DNA of 16,133 nucleotides, from NCBI GenBank assembly GCA_903916165.1, contig CAIWVR010000281.1, positions 1 to 16,133 of the forward strand. Reading direction: 5' to 3'. The DNA comes from an uncultured Hyphomicrobiales bacterium (lineage in GTDB: Bacteria > Pseudomonadota > Alphaproteobacteria > Rhizobiales > Beijerinckiaceae). Under the pieces are notes generated by a model. It saw only the letters and a list, made by a program, of their open reading frames with translations. It was not told the DNA's origin and made no database searches. Each line of letters opens with the position of its first letter. Position 1 is the stretch's first letter. A program made the position numbers and the translations under genes. Positions 1-8,160 of the stretch are shown piece by piece.

Positions 1-1358
1 ATCGCGCCAAACAGCGCCGCCGCCTCAGGATCGCGCCACGCCAGAGTGGCAAAGAGGACCGTGCCGATGGTCGCCGTGCCCAGCGAAGCGCCCACCGAGC
101 GCGACAATTGCACGGAGCTGGCCGCCTGCCCCAGCGCGCGCGGTCCCGCCGCCGTCTGCACGGTCACCTGCGCGACGCCCATCACAGACCCCATGGTCAG
201 CGAATTGACGACCAGCAGCAGGGAGAGCTGGCGGATGCTGAGGTCATTGGCATAGAGCGCGAAGACCACGAGCGTCACCGTGGTGATCATCAGCCCGATG
301 GAGGGGAAGATCATCGTCTTGCCGGTGCGCGTGACGATGCGCCCCGTGATCACCGAGCCGATGCCAATGCCCGCAGTGACCGAGAGCAGAATGAAGGAAA
401 TGTCGCCCGCCGACGCCTGCCGCACGGCGCGCAGGTAGATCGGCATGAAGGACACCAGCGAGACCAGCGTCGCACCATGGCAGACCGCCATCAGATCGGC
501 CCGCCAGATCGCCGACTGGCGCAGCAGGCGCACCGGCAGCAGCGGCGTCTCGATGCGCCATTCCTGCCGCATCAGCAGGACGAAGCTGATGGCGGCGAAG
601 CCGAGCATGCCAAGGATCAGCGGGGTGCGCGCCGCATCAAAGGCACGGATCTGGTCGAGCGCGAGCAGCAGCGGCACGACGACGCCGATGAAGAAAATCA
701 GGCCCTGAAAATCAAAATGCCAGCCGGCCTGCCGGTTGCCGGGCCGCGCCTGCAGCCGCAGCGTCAGCAGCAGCGCAACAATTCCGGTGGGCACATTCAT
801 GAGAAACACCGCACGCCAGCCGAAAAGGTCGGTCATGAAGGCGCCCGCCACAGGGCCGAAAGCCGAGGCGGTCACAGCAATGCCTGCCAGATAGCCCTGG
901 AACTGGCCGCGCTGGCGTGGCGGCACCGCCTCGCCGATCAACGCCTGCGACAGCGCCATGAGCCCGCCGCCGCCCAGACCCTGAATGAAACGCGTCAAGG
1001 CCAGCACAGGCAAGGAAGGCGCGAAAGCGCTGAGGATGGACGCGAAAATGTAAAAGCCCAGCGCCACGAACATCAGGCGCCGGCGCCCGAACATGTCGCC
1101 CAGATAGCCATAGACGGGCGCGGCAATGGTGACGGCAACAAGATAGCCCACCACGGCCCAGGACACGCGCTCGACATCGCCCAGCGCACCGGCAATGGCC
1201 GGCAGGGCACTGGCGACGATGGTCTGGTCGCTCATGCCCATGAACATCGGCAGCATGATCGAGGGGAAGACCGTGAAAAAGAGCCGCTTGGTGCTCGGCG
1301 CCGTCTCGGGCGGCGGGGCCTGTTCGGGCGATAGATCGGAGCCGGCGCCGCTGGTCAC
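1..1358 (-). CDS. MFS drug/solute exporter, DHA2 (14-TM) type, 3' end cut off by window
   Basis: This is an inner-membrane proton-driven exporter of the EmrB/QacA-like DHA2 group. About 452 codons are visible and the C-terminus lies beyond base 1. Reading leftward, the protein starts VTSGAGSDLS, followed by a TM1 motif with D44-Q-T-I-V and A-L-P, which is characteristic of DHA2 proteins. MFS motif A is at about residues 84-94 (GYLGDMFGRRR), and an antiporter motif C-like AFGPVAGAF lies in the predicted TM5. Many further hydrophobic segments follow. The GTG at 1358 is preferred because GAAAGG lies six bases upstream. The frame stays open back to the end of the ModE-like gene, so a longer N-terminus cannot be excluded. 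The gene lies 149 bp downstream of the modE-like gene on the same strand, so co-transcription and regulation by it are plausible. The substrate is unknown. Confidence 0.9.
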   Translation of the reverse strand, partial: MTSGAGSDLSPEQAPPPETAPSTKRLFFTVFPSIMLPMFMGMSDQTIVASALPAIAGALGDVERVSWAVVGYLVAVTIAAPVYGYLGDMFGRRRLMFVALGFYIFASILSAFAPSLPVLALTRFIQGLGGGGLMALSQALIGEAVPPRQRGQFQGYLAGIAVTASAFGPVAGAFMTDLFGWRAVFLMNVPTGIVALLLTLRLQARPGNRQAGWHFDFQGLIFFIGVVVPLLLALDQIRAFDAARTPLILGMLGFAAISFVLLMRQEWRIETPLLPVRLLRQSAIWRADLMAVCHGATLVSLVSFMPIYLRAVRQASAGDISFILLSVTAGIGIGSVITGRIVTRTGKTMIFPSIGLMITTVTLVVFALYANDLSIRQLSLLLVVNSLTMGSVMGVAQVTVQTAAGPRALGQAASSVQLSRSVGASLGTATIGTVLFATLAWRDPEAAALFGA

Positions 1359-1471
1359 GTCTGGCCTTTCGGGTGGGGAATCAGGAACGCCCGCCGCAGG
1401 GCAGGAGCTATGCCAGACATAGGGCGGAAGATCCGCCCCGCCAACCTCAAAGCGTTGCCAGTCAGGCTGCA

Positions 1472-1488
1472 GCACCACGTCATGGTGC
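1472..1488. promoter_or_regulatory. Perfect 6-bp dyad between ModE-like gene and MFS gene
   Basis: GCACCA and TGGTGC face each other across a five-base spacer (CGTCA) in the 149-bp gap upstream of the MFS exporter. It could be an operator for the neighbouring regulator or a small hairpin. There is no T-run, so it is not a classical terminator. A six-base arm can arise by chance. Confidence 0.25.
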
Positions 1489-1507
1489 CGCACGCGCTGG
1501 CCTGCCC

Positions 1508-1858
1508 TCAGTCCGGGGCGGGCAAGGCCAGCCTGTGTTCGAGGGCGGCGATCCTGTCGGCAAAGGCCAGTTTCGACTCGCGCTCGATCTCGCGATAATG
1601 GCTGACCAGCAGGCGGCCGAAGTCCGTCAGCCTCGCATGGCCACCGCCCTTGCCGCCCAGCTGCTTGGCCAGCACCGGCGTCGTGAACATGCGATTGACC
1701 TCGTCAGCGAGCAGCCACGCACGGCGATAGGACATGTCCATCGCCCGCGCCGCGGACGAGATCGAGCCATGGACCTCAACCATTTCCAGCAGGCGCACCT
1801 TGCCGTGACCGAGATGCCGGCCATCGTCGAAATCGATGCGGATGGTGACGCGCGTCAC
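1508..1858 (-). CDS. ModE-type (LysR-like) winged-helix regulator, DNA-binding domain only
   Basis: This 116-residue protein matches the N-terminal DNA-binding half of the molybdate regulator ModE. Residues 20-56 (KVRLLEMVEVHGSISSAARA, then MDMSYRRAWLLADEVN) form the helix-turn-helix. The wing region around 67-83 has the family's GGKGGGHARLTDFG pattern, and a helical segment (residues 87-112) suits dimerisation. The C-terminal molybdate-binding domain is absent, so metal sensing, if any, must differ from classical ModE. The start is the GTG that overlaps the stop of the upstream gene as GTGA. The longer upstream ATG in this frame would lie deep inside trmO. Translational coupling with the trmO-like gene is expected. 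Possible targets are this unit, the MFS exporter and the Mo-hydroxylase gene at 10.3 kb, which is inference. Confidence 0.85.
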   Translation of the reverse strand: MTRVTIRIDFDDGRHLGHGKVRLLEMVEVHGSISSAARAMDMSYRRAWLLADEVNRMFTTPVLAKQLGGKGGGHARLTDFGRLLVSHYREIERESKLAFADRIAALEHRLALPAPD

Positions 1859-2355
1859 CTTTTCTCGCGTCCAGCCACGGGTTTGCTCGCCGCATTGGGG
1901 CAAACGTCCGGCTTGATGTCGACGATCGGCGTGCCATCGACGCAATCGAGCCCGCGCACCACGAGCCGGTCAGGATGAACCTCCACAAGCTGCACGACCG
2001 ACGAGGCGATCGGATTGGGGCGGACCGGCGAGCGCAGGCTGAACGTGCCCGGCGAGGTCGTCGAGCCATGCGGTGCCTGCGTCGCGAGATCGCGCTGCGC
2101 CCGGTGCATCCAGTAGAGCACCTGCAGGAAGCCATGGCGCTCGATGCCCGCGAGCGCGGGCCGGAACGCTGCGTCAATCTCCAGCGTGCAGAGCGGTCCG
2201 TCATGGGGATCGCCGGCGCGCGGACAATCGCGCCGCTCGGCCCAGGGCGTGCGGACGCGGCCGAGAAAATAGATCTGTGCATCAGTCTGCGCGGGCAGGA
2301 CAACGCATGTCTCGCCCGGGCGCATTTCTGTGCGATCCGCTGTGGTATTGGTCAT
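1855..2355 (-). CDS. TrmO/TsaA-like (UPF0066) SAM-dependent methyltransferase
   Basis: This 166-residue protein belongs to the TsaA/YaeB (TrmO) family, whose characterised member N6-methylates threonylcarbamoyladenosine-37 in tRNA using S-adenosylmethionine. The diagnostic stretches are YFLGRVRTPW (29-38), RSPVRPNPI (108-116) and DGTPIVDIKPD (140-150). It is the short form without the extra C-terminal domain of E. coli TrmO (about 235 residues). The ATG at 2355 is chosen because AGAGAGG lies a few bases upstream. An in-frame extension further upstream would run antisense through the next gene. A possible promoter is TTCGAC-N17-TAAGAT (2403 to 2375, minus strand), although it leaves a very short leader. 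The 4-bp overlap with the ModE-like gene suggests a linked role. Whether it truly acts on tRNA is unproven. Confidence 0.85.
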   Translation of the reverse strand: MTNTTADRTEMRPGETCVVLPAQTDAQIYFLGRVRTPWAERRDCPRAGDPHDGPLCTLEIDAAFRPALAGIERHGFLQVLYWMHRAQRDLATQAPHGSTTSPGTFSLRSPVRPNPIASSVVQLVEVHPDRLVVRGLDCVDGTPIVDIKPDVCPNAASKPVAGREKR

Positions 2356-2457
2356 TGAGGCCTCTCTGGCGGCAATCTTAGCCAAGCCGACGCCTTTGTC
2401 GAACCCCGTGCCGGGCGCGCGCATGGCACCGCACTTGCTACCACTAAAGGATAAGGC

Positions 2458-2487
2458 TTGCGGCGACCTCCGGGGCTCGCCTAACAT
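2458..2487 (+). promoter_or_regulatory. Weak candidate promoter for the 2.5-5.7 kb operon
   Basis: TTGCGG (2458-2463) and TAACAT (2482-2487) are separated by 18 bases and lie 33 bases upstream of the first ATG. The match to the sigma-70 consensus is only partial. It is offered because this gap separates two divergent units and must contain a start site in each direction. Confidence 0.3.
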
Positions 2488-2520
2488 CAACCGAATGACA
2501 CAACAGAAAAAGGGTGCGAC

Positions 2521-3228
2521 ATGGTCGATGCGTTCGAAGATCACTGCTGGCAGGATCTGATCCCGGCCGACGTCCTCGATCTCTACAAACACTACAAGCG
2601 CGACCTCTACATCGGCCCGAGCACGGCGCTTCTTGTCATTGATCTCTACGAACTGGCCTATCAGGGTGGCCCCAATCCCGTCTCCGAAGTGGCGAAGGAA
2701 TTCCCCTCGTCCTGCGGCGTGAATGCCTGGAACGCCATCGAGCCGACCAAGCGCCTGTTTGCGGCGGCGCGCGCCGCCGGGCTCCCCATTTTCTACACCA
2801 CGGGCGACACGCGCGAAGGCTCCAAACCCGGCGCGATCAAGGCAACCAACCGGCGCGGCGCGAAGGATGCCGCCAATGCCTATGACATTCGCCCCGAATG
2901 GGCCCCCCAGGCCGGCGACGTCGTCATCACCAAGCAGCGCGCCAGCGGCTTCTACGGCACGCCCCTCCTCGCCCATCTCACGCAATTGCGGATCGACACA
3001 GTCATCGTCATCGGCGAGAGCACGTCGGGCTGCGTGCGCGCCTCCACGGTCGATGGCTTCTCGAACGGCTTCCACATGGTGATGGTGGAAGAATGCTGCT
3101 TCGACCGCAGCGCGATTTCGCACAAGGTGAACCTGTTCGACCTGCACCACAAATATGCGGATGTGATGAAGGTGGCCGATGTCGTTGCCGAACTTGGGCG
3201 ACGCCAGCTGAAGGGAGCAGCGGAATGA
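2521..3228 (+). CDS. Isochorismatase-fold cysteine hydrolase (N-carbamoylsarcosine amidase-like)
   Basis: This 235-residue cytoplasmic enzyme is predicted to hydrolyse an amide, carbamoyl or imine-type C-N bond through a covalent Cys intermediate. The catalytic triad is visible: D41 in LLVIDLYE, K138 in VITKQRAS and C171 in ESTSGCVRAST. The spacing is like that of N-carbamoylsarcosine amidohydrolase. The cis-peptide region GESTSGC is intact, and the length is normal for the larger amidase branch (about 230-260 residues). The start is supported by AAAAAGGG upstream. It is the first gene of a four-gene operon and overlaps the next gene by ATGA. RutB (ureidoacrylate hydrolase), maleamate amidase (NicF) and carbamoylsarcosine amidase are all possible relatives. 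The sequence alone does not choose between them. Confidence 0.9.
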   Translation: MVDAFEDHCWQDLIPADVLDLYKHYKRDLYIGPSTALLVIDLYELAYQGGPNPVSEVAKEFPSSCGVNAWNAIEPTKRLFAAARAAGLPIFYTTGDTREGSKPGAIKATNRRGAKDAANAYDIRPEWAPQAGDVVITKQRASGFYGTPLLAHLTQLRIDTVIVIGESTSGCVRASTVDGFSNGFHMVMVEECCFDRSAISHKVNLFDLHHKYADVMKVADVVAELGRRQLKGAAE

Positions 3229-4103
3229 AGCCCCGTTCCTATGCTCCCTATGCCTGGTCGCCGATCATCCGGCGTCCGAAATTTTCCTGGCCGAACGGCG
3301 CGAAGATTGCGGTGTGGCTGATCCCCAACATCGAATATTTCGCGCTGAACGAGCAGATCCCGGCCTCCGCCGGGGGCGGCGGCAAGGCACCCGACGTGCC
3401 CAACTGGTCGGTGCGCGACTATGGCAATCGCGTCGGCGTGTTCCGCATGATGGAGACGATGGACCGCTATGGTGCGCGCGGCACGGTGGCGCTCAATTCC
3501 GATCTCTGCCGCATGCATCCCGAGATCATCGAGGAATGTATGGCGCGCAAATGGGAGCTGATGGGCCACAATGAATCCAACACGCGCCGCCTGAATGAAA
3601 TCCCCCCCGAGGAGGAAAAGGGCGTGATCGCGCGCACAATCGCCGAGATCGAACGCGCGTCCGGCGTCAGGCCGAAGGGCTGGCTGGGCTCGGGCCTGCA
3701 GGAAACCTGGAACAGTCTCGACTATCTCGCCGACGCCGGCCTCGACTATGTCGCCGACTGGGTGAGCGACGACCAGCCCGTCGTCATGACGCTCGACGAC
3801 GGCCGCACGATCATGTCGATCCCCTATTCCTACGAGCTCAATGACAAGCCGGCGTTCGAGAAGAAGAACCGCACGCCGGAAGAATTCACCGACATGATCA
3901 AGCGCCAGTTCGACGTGCTCTATCGCGAGAGCGACACGCAGGCGCGCGTCATGGCGATTGCGCTGCATCCCTACATCACTGGCGTTCCCCACCGCATCGG
4001 CGCGCTCGACAAGGGTCTCGACTATATCTGCAAGCACGAGGGCGTGTGGCTCGCGACCGGCGCGGAAATCGCCGCCGCGGGACGCCAGGCGCTCGGGGCC
4101 TGA
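3225..4103 (+). CDS. Polysaccharide-deacetylase family protein, PuuE/allantoinase-like
   Basis: This 292-residue NodB-fold protein resembles the PuuE-type group, which is linked to ureide and other small-molecule C-N hydrolysis rather than to polysaccharides. The usual metal-binding Asp-Asp of motif 1 is replaced by P-N-I-E-Y-F (34-39). Motif 2 is G-H115-N-E-S-N-T, without the HxxxH pair. The motif GWLGSGLQETWN (152-163) and a late A-L-H248-P-Y are present. Losing the classical zinc ligands fits the metal-independent PuuE-like enzymes. The ATG overlaps the stop of the cysteine hydrolase (ATGA), so the two are translationally coupled and probably act on the same molecule or on successive intermediates. 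There is no signal peptide, so it acts in the cytoplasm. Confidence 0.88.
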   Translation: MKPRSYAPYAWSPIIRRPKFSWPNGAKIAVWLIPNIEYFALNEQIPASAGGGGKAPDVPNWSVRDYGNRVGVFRMMETMDRYGARGTVALNSDLCRMHPEIIEECMARKWELMGHNESNTRRLNEIPPEEEKGVIARTIAEIERASGVRPKGWLGSGLQETWNSLDYLADAGLDYVADWVSDDQPVVMTLDDGRTIMSIPYSYELNDKPAFEKKNRTPEEFTDMIKRQFDVLYRESDTQARVMAIALHPYITGVPHRIGALDKGLDYICKHEGVWLATGAEIAAAGRQALGA

Positions 4104-4112
4104 GGAGGCGAC

Positions 4113-4922
4113 ATGGCCGATACCGCATTGACCGAGGCTGAAACGACACCGCGTTTCGGCACCTCTTTCGCATCCGGCCTCAAGGCACGCGCCTGGGGGC
4201 TGGGGTCTGTTTTCGGCGGGCTGCTGATCTGGGAGCTCATCAGCCGATTTGTCGTTGGCAACAAGCTCTTTCTCGCGGCCCCGTCGCAGGTCGTGGTGGC
4301 ATTCATCGAGCTCACCCGCAGCGGCGAACTGTCCAAACATATCTACATCAGCGGACTTGAATTCCTGCTGGGCTACAGCGTCGCCTGCATTCTGGGCATT
4401 CTGCTCGGACTCGCCATGGCGCAATCGACATCCGCCAAACAGGCCCTGCAACCGTGGGTGTCTGGCCTCTACGCCACGCCGACCGTCGCGCTGGCGCCCT
4501 TGTTCATCCTGTGGTTTGGCATCGGCATCATGTCGAAAGTGGTCGTGGTTGCCGTGCTGGTCATCTTTCCGGTCGTCATCAACACGGAAGCGGGGCTGCG
4601 CACCACCAGTCCGCAACTCATCGAGACGGTGCGCAGTTTTGGGGCCAGTGCGCGGCAGATCTTCTTCAAGGTATCGCTGCCCTCCGCGCTTCCCTTCATC
4701 TTCGCGGGGCTGAAGCTCGGCATCGGACGCGGGCTGATCGGCGTCGTTGTCGCCGAATTGTTCGGCTCGCGGGCGGGTCTCGGTCAACTCATCAGCCAGT
4801 CGGCGGAGACGTTCAACATGCCGGCGCTGTTTGCCGGCGTGACGATCCTCGCTGCCGCAGGCATCGCCATGACGAGCGGCTTCGGTTGGCTCGAACGCAA
4901 GCTTATCCCGTGGAGGGAATGA
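4113..4922 (+). CDS. ABC transporter permease, SsuC/TauC family
   Basis: This 269-residue inner-membrane permease belongs to the nitrate/sulfonate/taurine-type importer family. It has about six hydrophobic segments. The cytoplasmic EAA-type loop that docks on the ATPase is visible at about 170-200 (ETVRSFGASARQIFFKVSLP, then SALPFIFAGLKLG). The motif YATPTVALAPLFILWFGIG (120-138) is typical of the family. It begins nine bases after the deacetylase-like gene, with GAGGCG as ribosome-binding site, and is followed by the ATPase gene after one base. The operon contains no periplasmic binding protein, so either a distant one is used or the receptor has been lost. Its neighbours suggest import of a nitrogenous or ureide-like compound, which is inference. 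Confidence 0.93.
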   Translation: MADTALTEAETTPRFGTSFASGLKARAWGLGSVFGGLLIWELISRFVVGNKLFLAAPSQVVVAFIELTRSGELSKHIYISGLEFLLGYSVACILGILLGLAMAQSTSAKQALQPWVSGLYATPTVALAPLFILWFGIGIMSKVVVVAVLVIFPVVINTEAGLRTTSPQLIETVRSFGASARQIFFKVSLPSALPFIFAGLKLGIGRGLIGVVVAELFGSRAGLGQLISQSAETFNMPALFAGVTILAAAGIAMTSGFGWLERKLIPWRE

Positions 4923-4923
4923 C

Positions 4924-5709
4924 ATGACGGACGCGCCGGTCAAACTCGCTGTCGACCAGCTGACGAAGAAATTTGGCTCGCTCGAAGTGCTGCTCAGTAT
5001 TTCAGCGGAGATCGGTCGTGGGGAATTCGTGTCCATTGTCGGCCCGTCGGGCTGCGGCAAAACGACCTTCCTGCGCATCGTCGGCGGCCTGGAGAAAGCC
5101 AACAGCGGCGAGGTCCGTCTCGACGGGCGCGTGCTCGACGGGCCGGGCTCCGACCGTGGCTTCGTGTTCCAGCAGGACAATCTCCTGCCCTGGCGCACGA
5201 TTCTCGCCAACACCGAAATCGGCCCGGAGATCGGCGGCTATCGCAATGCCGAACAGCGCAAGAAAACGATGCAGCTTTTGAAGCTCGTCGGGCTCGCCGG
5301 ATTCGAGAATTATTATCCCCGCCAGCTCTCGGGCGGCATGCGCCAGCGCGTCAATCTCGCCCGTGCGCTCGCAGTCGATCCTGACCTGCTCCTGATGGAC
5401 GAGCCTTTCTCCGCGCTGGACGCACAAACGCGCGAGATCATGCAGACCGAATTGCTGCGGATCTGGGAAGAGGGCCGCAAGACGGTGCTCTTCGTCACCC
5501 ACCAGATCGACGAGGCAGTCTATCTGTCAGACCGCGTCTTCGTCTTCGCGCGCCGCCCGGGCCGCATCAACGAGATCGTCGAGATCGACCTGCCCCGCCC
5601 GCGACCGCTCTCAATGAAGCGCACGCCGGAATTCGTGGCCTATGTCGACCATATCTGGAAACTGATCGAGGCAGACGTGCGCGCCTCAGTGCTCGAGGAG
5701 CACGCGTAG
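4924..5709 (+). CDS. ABC transporter ATP-binding protein, SsuB/TauB family
   Basis: This 261-residue ATPase powers the adjacent permease. All motifs are intact: Walker A GPSGCGKT (40-47), Q-loop around Q83-Q84, signature LSGGM (135-139), Walker B LLLMDE (155-160), D-loop SALD and H-loop H193. The segment LFVTHQIDEAVYLSDRV is characteristic of the nitrate/sulfonate/taurine branch. The start overlaps the region of the permease stop (TGACATGA, one base between genes) and has GGAGGGA upstream. The gene ends six bases before a long inverted repeat that probably stops transcription. Confidence 0.95.
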   Translation: MTDAPVKLAVDQLTKKFGSLEVLLSISAEIGRGEFVSIVGPSGCGKTTFLRIVGGLEKANSGEVRLDGRVLDGPGSDRGFVFQQDNLLPWRTILANTEIGPEIGGYRNAEQRKKTMQLLKLVGLAGFENYYPRQLSGGMRQRVNLARALAVDPDLLLMDEPFSALDAQTREIMQTELLRIWEEGRKTVLFVTHQIDEAVYLSDRVFVFARRPGRINEIVEIDLPRPRPLSMKRTPEFVAYVDHIWKLIEADVRASVLEEHA

Positions 5710-5714
5710 CGCTT

Positions 5715-5817
5715 CGTCATTGCGAGGAGCCGCAGGCGACGCGGCAATCCATCTTTCTTTCCATCCGTCGGGCGCCCGAAGATGGATTGCCGCGTCGCTG
5801 TGCTCCTCGCAATGACG
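5715..5817. repeat. Long palindromic intergenic repeat, copy A (possible bidirectional terminator)
   Basis: The left arm (5715-5755) and right arm (5779-5817) are nearly perfect reverse complements: about 38 of 41 positions pair, around a 23-base loop. The arms open with CGTCATTGCGAGGAGC and end with GCGACGCGGCAATCCATC. The element fills the gap between two convergent genes (ABC ATPase and FkbM), so a transcript from either side would fold into a long hairpin. A diverged relative lies at 10132-10217. There is no T-run, so rho-independent termination is not certain. Confidence 0.9.
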
Positions 5818-5821
5818 AGAC

Positions 5822-6844
5822 CTAATCGTCCAGAATCTGCCCGCCGTCCCAGCTCATCGCAAGACGCCCGGTCATGACGCGGAAAGCGTCGCTGTCCACA
5901 ACGCGTTCGTAAAACGTTCGCAACGTGGGCGCATCGAGCTCTGCTAAACCCGCGCGCGCCTCGTTTGACGGCGGAAACAAACGGTCGATCACCCTCTGCC
6001 TCATCGCTGCATCAGGCTGCGCCGCAAGCTCATCTTGCGATAGCCTCGCCGTCAACATTGCGACGAGCGCTTGACGATCCATCTTCGGCAGGCTCGCAAA
6101 AAAGCAGCCCGTCAGATCCTTTGCGAAAACGTGATCGGGATGATCCTCACGGAACGGCGCGCGGTTGGTGTGGCCAAGATGCGGGGCGACCAGCCAATCG
6201 GCTGTCTCGCGCAGAAAGCGCGCCAGCAGCCCGGTCTCCTCGCGCGCGACATAAAACCGGTTCAGGCCTTCAAACAGCACAAACTCGTAATCCTGCGCCA
6301 GCAGCAGCGGCTCCCAATCTGCATGCGAGGGTGCCATGCTGCCCGGTGCCACCGCCTCCAGCAGGATGATACGCGGGCGCAGGCGCACCCAGTCAATGCC
6401 GCCCAGCACGTCAATCTCGGCGCCTTCGACGTCGATCTTCAGGAAATCCACTTTGGGCAGGTCATGCACGCGGGCCAGGTCGCCGAGTGTCGCGATGGGC
6501 AAGCGCCGTGTGGCAAACCCCGCGCCCGACAGGGCCGCGACATCGGCGCGCATGGTGGAAAAGCCGTGCAGGCGATCAACGACGTGGAAATCCGTCTCGC
6601 CCGTTTCCGCGCCCACCAGCCCGGCAAACACTTGGTCGCGCGGCCGCACATGGGCGTAGAGACCAGCCAGCTCCGCCTGCGGCTCGACGACGAGCCCGCG
6701 CCAGCCCTGCAAATAAAACCAGCACGAGACATTGTCGGCAACGGGATGCCCCGCCCCGACGTCGATGTAAAAGCCCTCGCGCTGGCCTGCAAAAGCGACG
6801 CTCAGGTGATGATCTTCGAGATGCTGCGCATAGGACAGGTCCAT
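5822..6844 (-). CDS. FkbM-family SAM-dependent methyltransferase
   Basis: This 340-residue protein contains an FkbM-type Rossmann methyltransferase domain. The SAM-binding motif FYIDVGAGHP is at 25-34, the acidic motif VVEP at 52-55 and the family hallmark KIDVEGAE at 136-143. Such enzymes O-methylate sugars of glycolipids, exopolysaccharides or secondary metabolites. About 120 residues beyond the core (220-340) are not recognised. The ATG at 6844 has GGGGAG upstream. A weak promoter candidate is TTGCGG-N16-TAGTGT on the minus strand (6902 to 6875). It is a lone gene pointing against its neighbours and starts 162 bp from the divergent acyl-CoA dehydrogenase gene. Nothing ties it functionally to the flanking catabolic genes. 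The target is unknown. Confidence 0.88.
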   Translation of the reverse strand: MDLSYAQHLEDHHLSVAFAGQREGFYIDVGAGHPVADNVSCWFYLQGWRGLVVEPQAELAGLYAHVRPRDQVFAGLVGAETGETDFHVVDRLHGFSTMRADVAALSGAGFATRRLPIATLGDLARVHDLPKVDFLKIDVEGAEIDVLGGIDWVRLRPRIILLEAVAPGSMAPSHADWEPLLLAQDYEFVLFEGLNRFYVAREETGLLARFLRETADWLVAPHLGHTNRAPFREDHPDHVFAKDLTGCFFASLPKMDRQALVAMLTARLSQDELAAQPDAAMRQRVIDRLFPPSNEARAGLAELDAPTLRTFYERVVDSDAFRVMTGRLAMSWDGGQILDD

Positions 6845-7006
6845 CTGGGCTCCCCGGGGCTCAAGTCGGCCAGCACACTACCGCAGACGCGCCCCGCCGC
6901 AAGCGCGGCGCTCATCTTGCAGCAGGCGCTTGCATTGCAGCCACGCTTCCACGATCCTGTGGCAGAAAGCGCCGCTCCGTCGAAGAGCGCTGCGAGGGAG
7001 GATAGA

Positions 7007-8158
7007 ATGGATTTCACGCTGCCCGAAGAATTGCGCCTCCTGAAGGACAATCTGCGCCGCTACGTCGACAAGGAAATGATCCCGCACGAGCGCGAGACGC
7101 TGGACGGCGAGGAGCTCAAGCCCGAATGGCGCGAAAAATTCCAGCGCGCCTCGAAGGACCTCGGCATCTGGATGATGGAGGTGCCGGAAGAATTCGGCGG
7201 GCCGGGGCTGGGCATCATGCCCCGCGTCGTCGTCTGGGAGGAGCTTGCCCGCACCATCGCGCTGCCGACGCGTGGCGAGAGCATGATGGGACCGAGCGTG
7301 CGTGCCATCCTCTTTGCGCTCGAAGGCGAGCTGCGCGAAAAATATCTCATGCCCGTGCTGCGCGGCGAGAAGCGCGCCTGCTTTGCGCAGACCGAGCCCG
7401 ATGCCGGCTCCGACCCCGGCTCGATGCGCACCACAGCCGTGCGCGACGGTGACGATTATGTGATCAATGGCGTGAAGCGCTACATCAGCCATGCTGACAA
7501 GGCGGATTTTGCGCAGGTGATGGCGGCAACCGACCGCTCCAAGGGCTCGCGCGGCGGCATTTCCTGCTTCCTCGTCGACATGGACACGCCCGGTGTGAAA
7601 ATCACCGCGAAATACCAGACGATGATGGGCGACGCGCCCTGCGAGATCGTGTTCGACAATGTCCGCGTGCCAGCCAGCCATCGCGTCGGCGCGGAGGGCG
7701 AAGGTTTCAAATTCGGCCAGAAATGGCTTGGCGTCGGCCGCATCAAACATGGTGCCCGCGCGCTCGGCGTCGCGGAACGCTGCCTCGACATGGCCATTGC
7801 CTATTCCAAGCAGCGCGTCACCTTCGGCAAGGCATTGTCCGAACGCCAGGCCATCCAGTTCATGCTGGTGGATTCCTATGTCGAGCTGAAACAGGCGCGC
7901 CTGCTGGTCTATGAGGCCGCCTGCAAGATGGACAATGGCGAGGAGACGCGCGTCGACGCCTATATTTGCAAGTCAAATGCCGACGAGATGGCCTTCCGGG
8001 TCGTCGACCGCTGCATGCAGATCTTTGGCGGCATGGGTCTGACCACCGATCTGCCGATCGAAAAATTCTGGCGCCAGCAACGCAGTTTCCGCATCACGGA
8101 GGGCGCGACAGAGGTGATGAAGATGGTCATTGCGCGGCATTTGCTGAAGGACAGGTAA
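7007..8158 (+). CDS. Acyl-CoA dehydrogenase family protein
   Basis: This 383-residue FAD flavoenzyme is predicted to alpha,beta-dehydrogenate an acyl-CoA thioester and pass electrons to ETF. The FAD/substrate motif FAQTEPDAGSDPG is at 126-138. The second signature region is IFGGMGLTTDLPIEKFWR (339-356), and the usual catalytic glutamate position is E365 in RITEGATEV. The length is typical of the family. The ATG at 7007 is chosen for the strong GGGAGGA upstream. A much longer open frame upstream runs antisense through the FkbM gene and is rejected. It is the first gene of the rightward series but is separated from the next gene by a repeat and a promoter, so it may be transcribed alone. Substrate chain length cannot be read. 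The context suggests a branched or ring-derived acid. Confidence 0.93.
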   Translation: MDFTLPEELRLLKDNLRRYVDKEMIPHERETLDGEELKPEWREKFQRASKDLGIWMMEVPEEFGGPGLGIMPRVVVWEELARTIALPTRGESMMGPSVRAILFALEGELREKYLMPVLRGEKRACFAQTEPDAGSDPGSMRTTAVRDGDDYVINGVKRYISHADKADFAQVMAATDRSKGSRGGISCFLVDMDTPGVKITAKYQTMMGDAPCEIVFDNVRVPASHRVGAEGEGFKFGQKWLGVGRIKHGARALGVAERCLDMAIAYSKQRVTFGKALSERQAIQFMLVDSYVELKQARLLVYEAACKMDNGEETRVDAYICKSNADEMAFRVVDRCMQIFGGMGLTTDLPIEKFWRQQRSFRITEGATEVMKMVIARHLLKDR

Positions 8159-8160
8159 TG

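Noticed and set aside
108..1334. 408-codon plus-strand open frame over the MFS gene
   Set aside because: Its product is rich in Arg, His, Gln and Asp with no recognisable domain. The minus strand encodes a clear 14-TM exporter with family motifs.
2952..5213. 753-codon minus-strand open frame
   Set aside because: It is antisense to the cysteine hydrolase, deacetylase and ABC genes, all of which have intact motifs. High GC removes stop codons from the shadow frame.
5715..5817. CRISPR or IS element
   Set aside because: There is only one inverted pair with no regularly spaced direct repeats, and no transposase frame is present.
6071..7006. Upstream extension of the acyl-CoA dehydrogenase frame
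   Set aside because: It is antisense to the FkbM gene. The ATG at 7007 has a strong ribosome-binding site and fits the family N-terminus.
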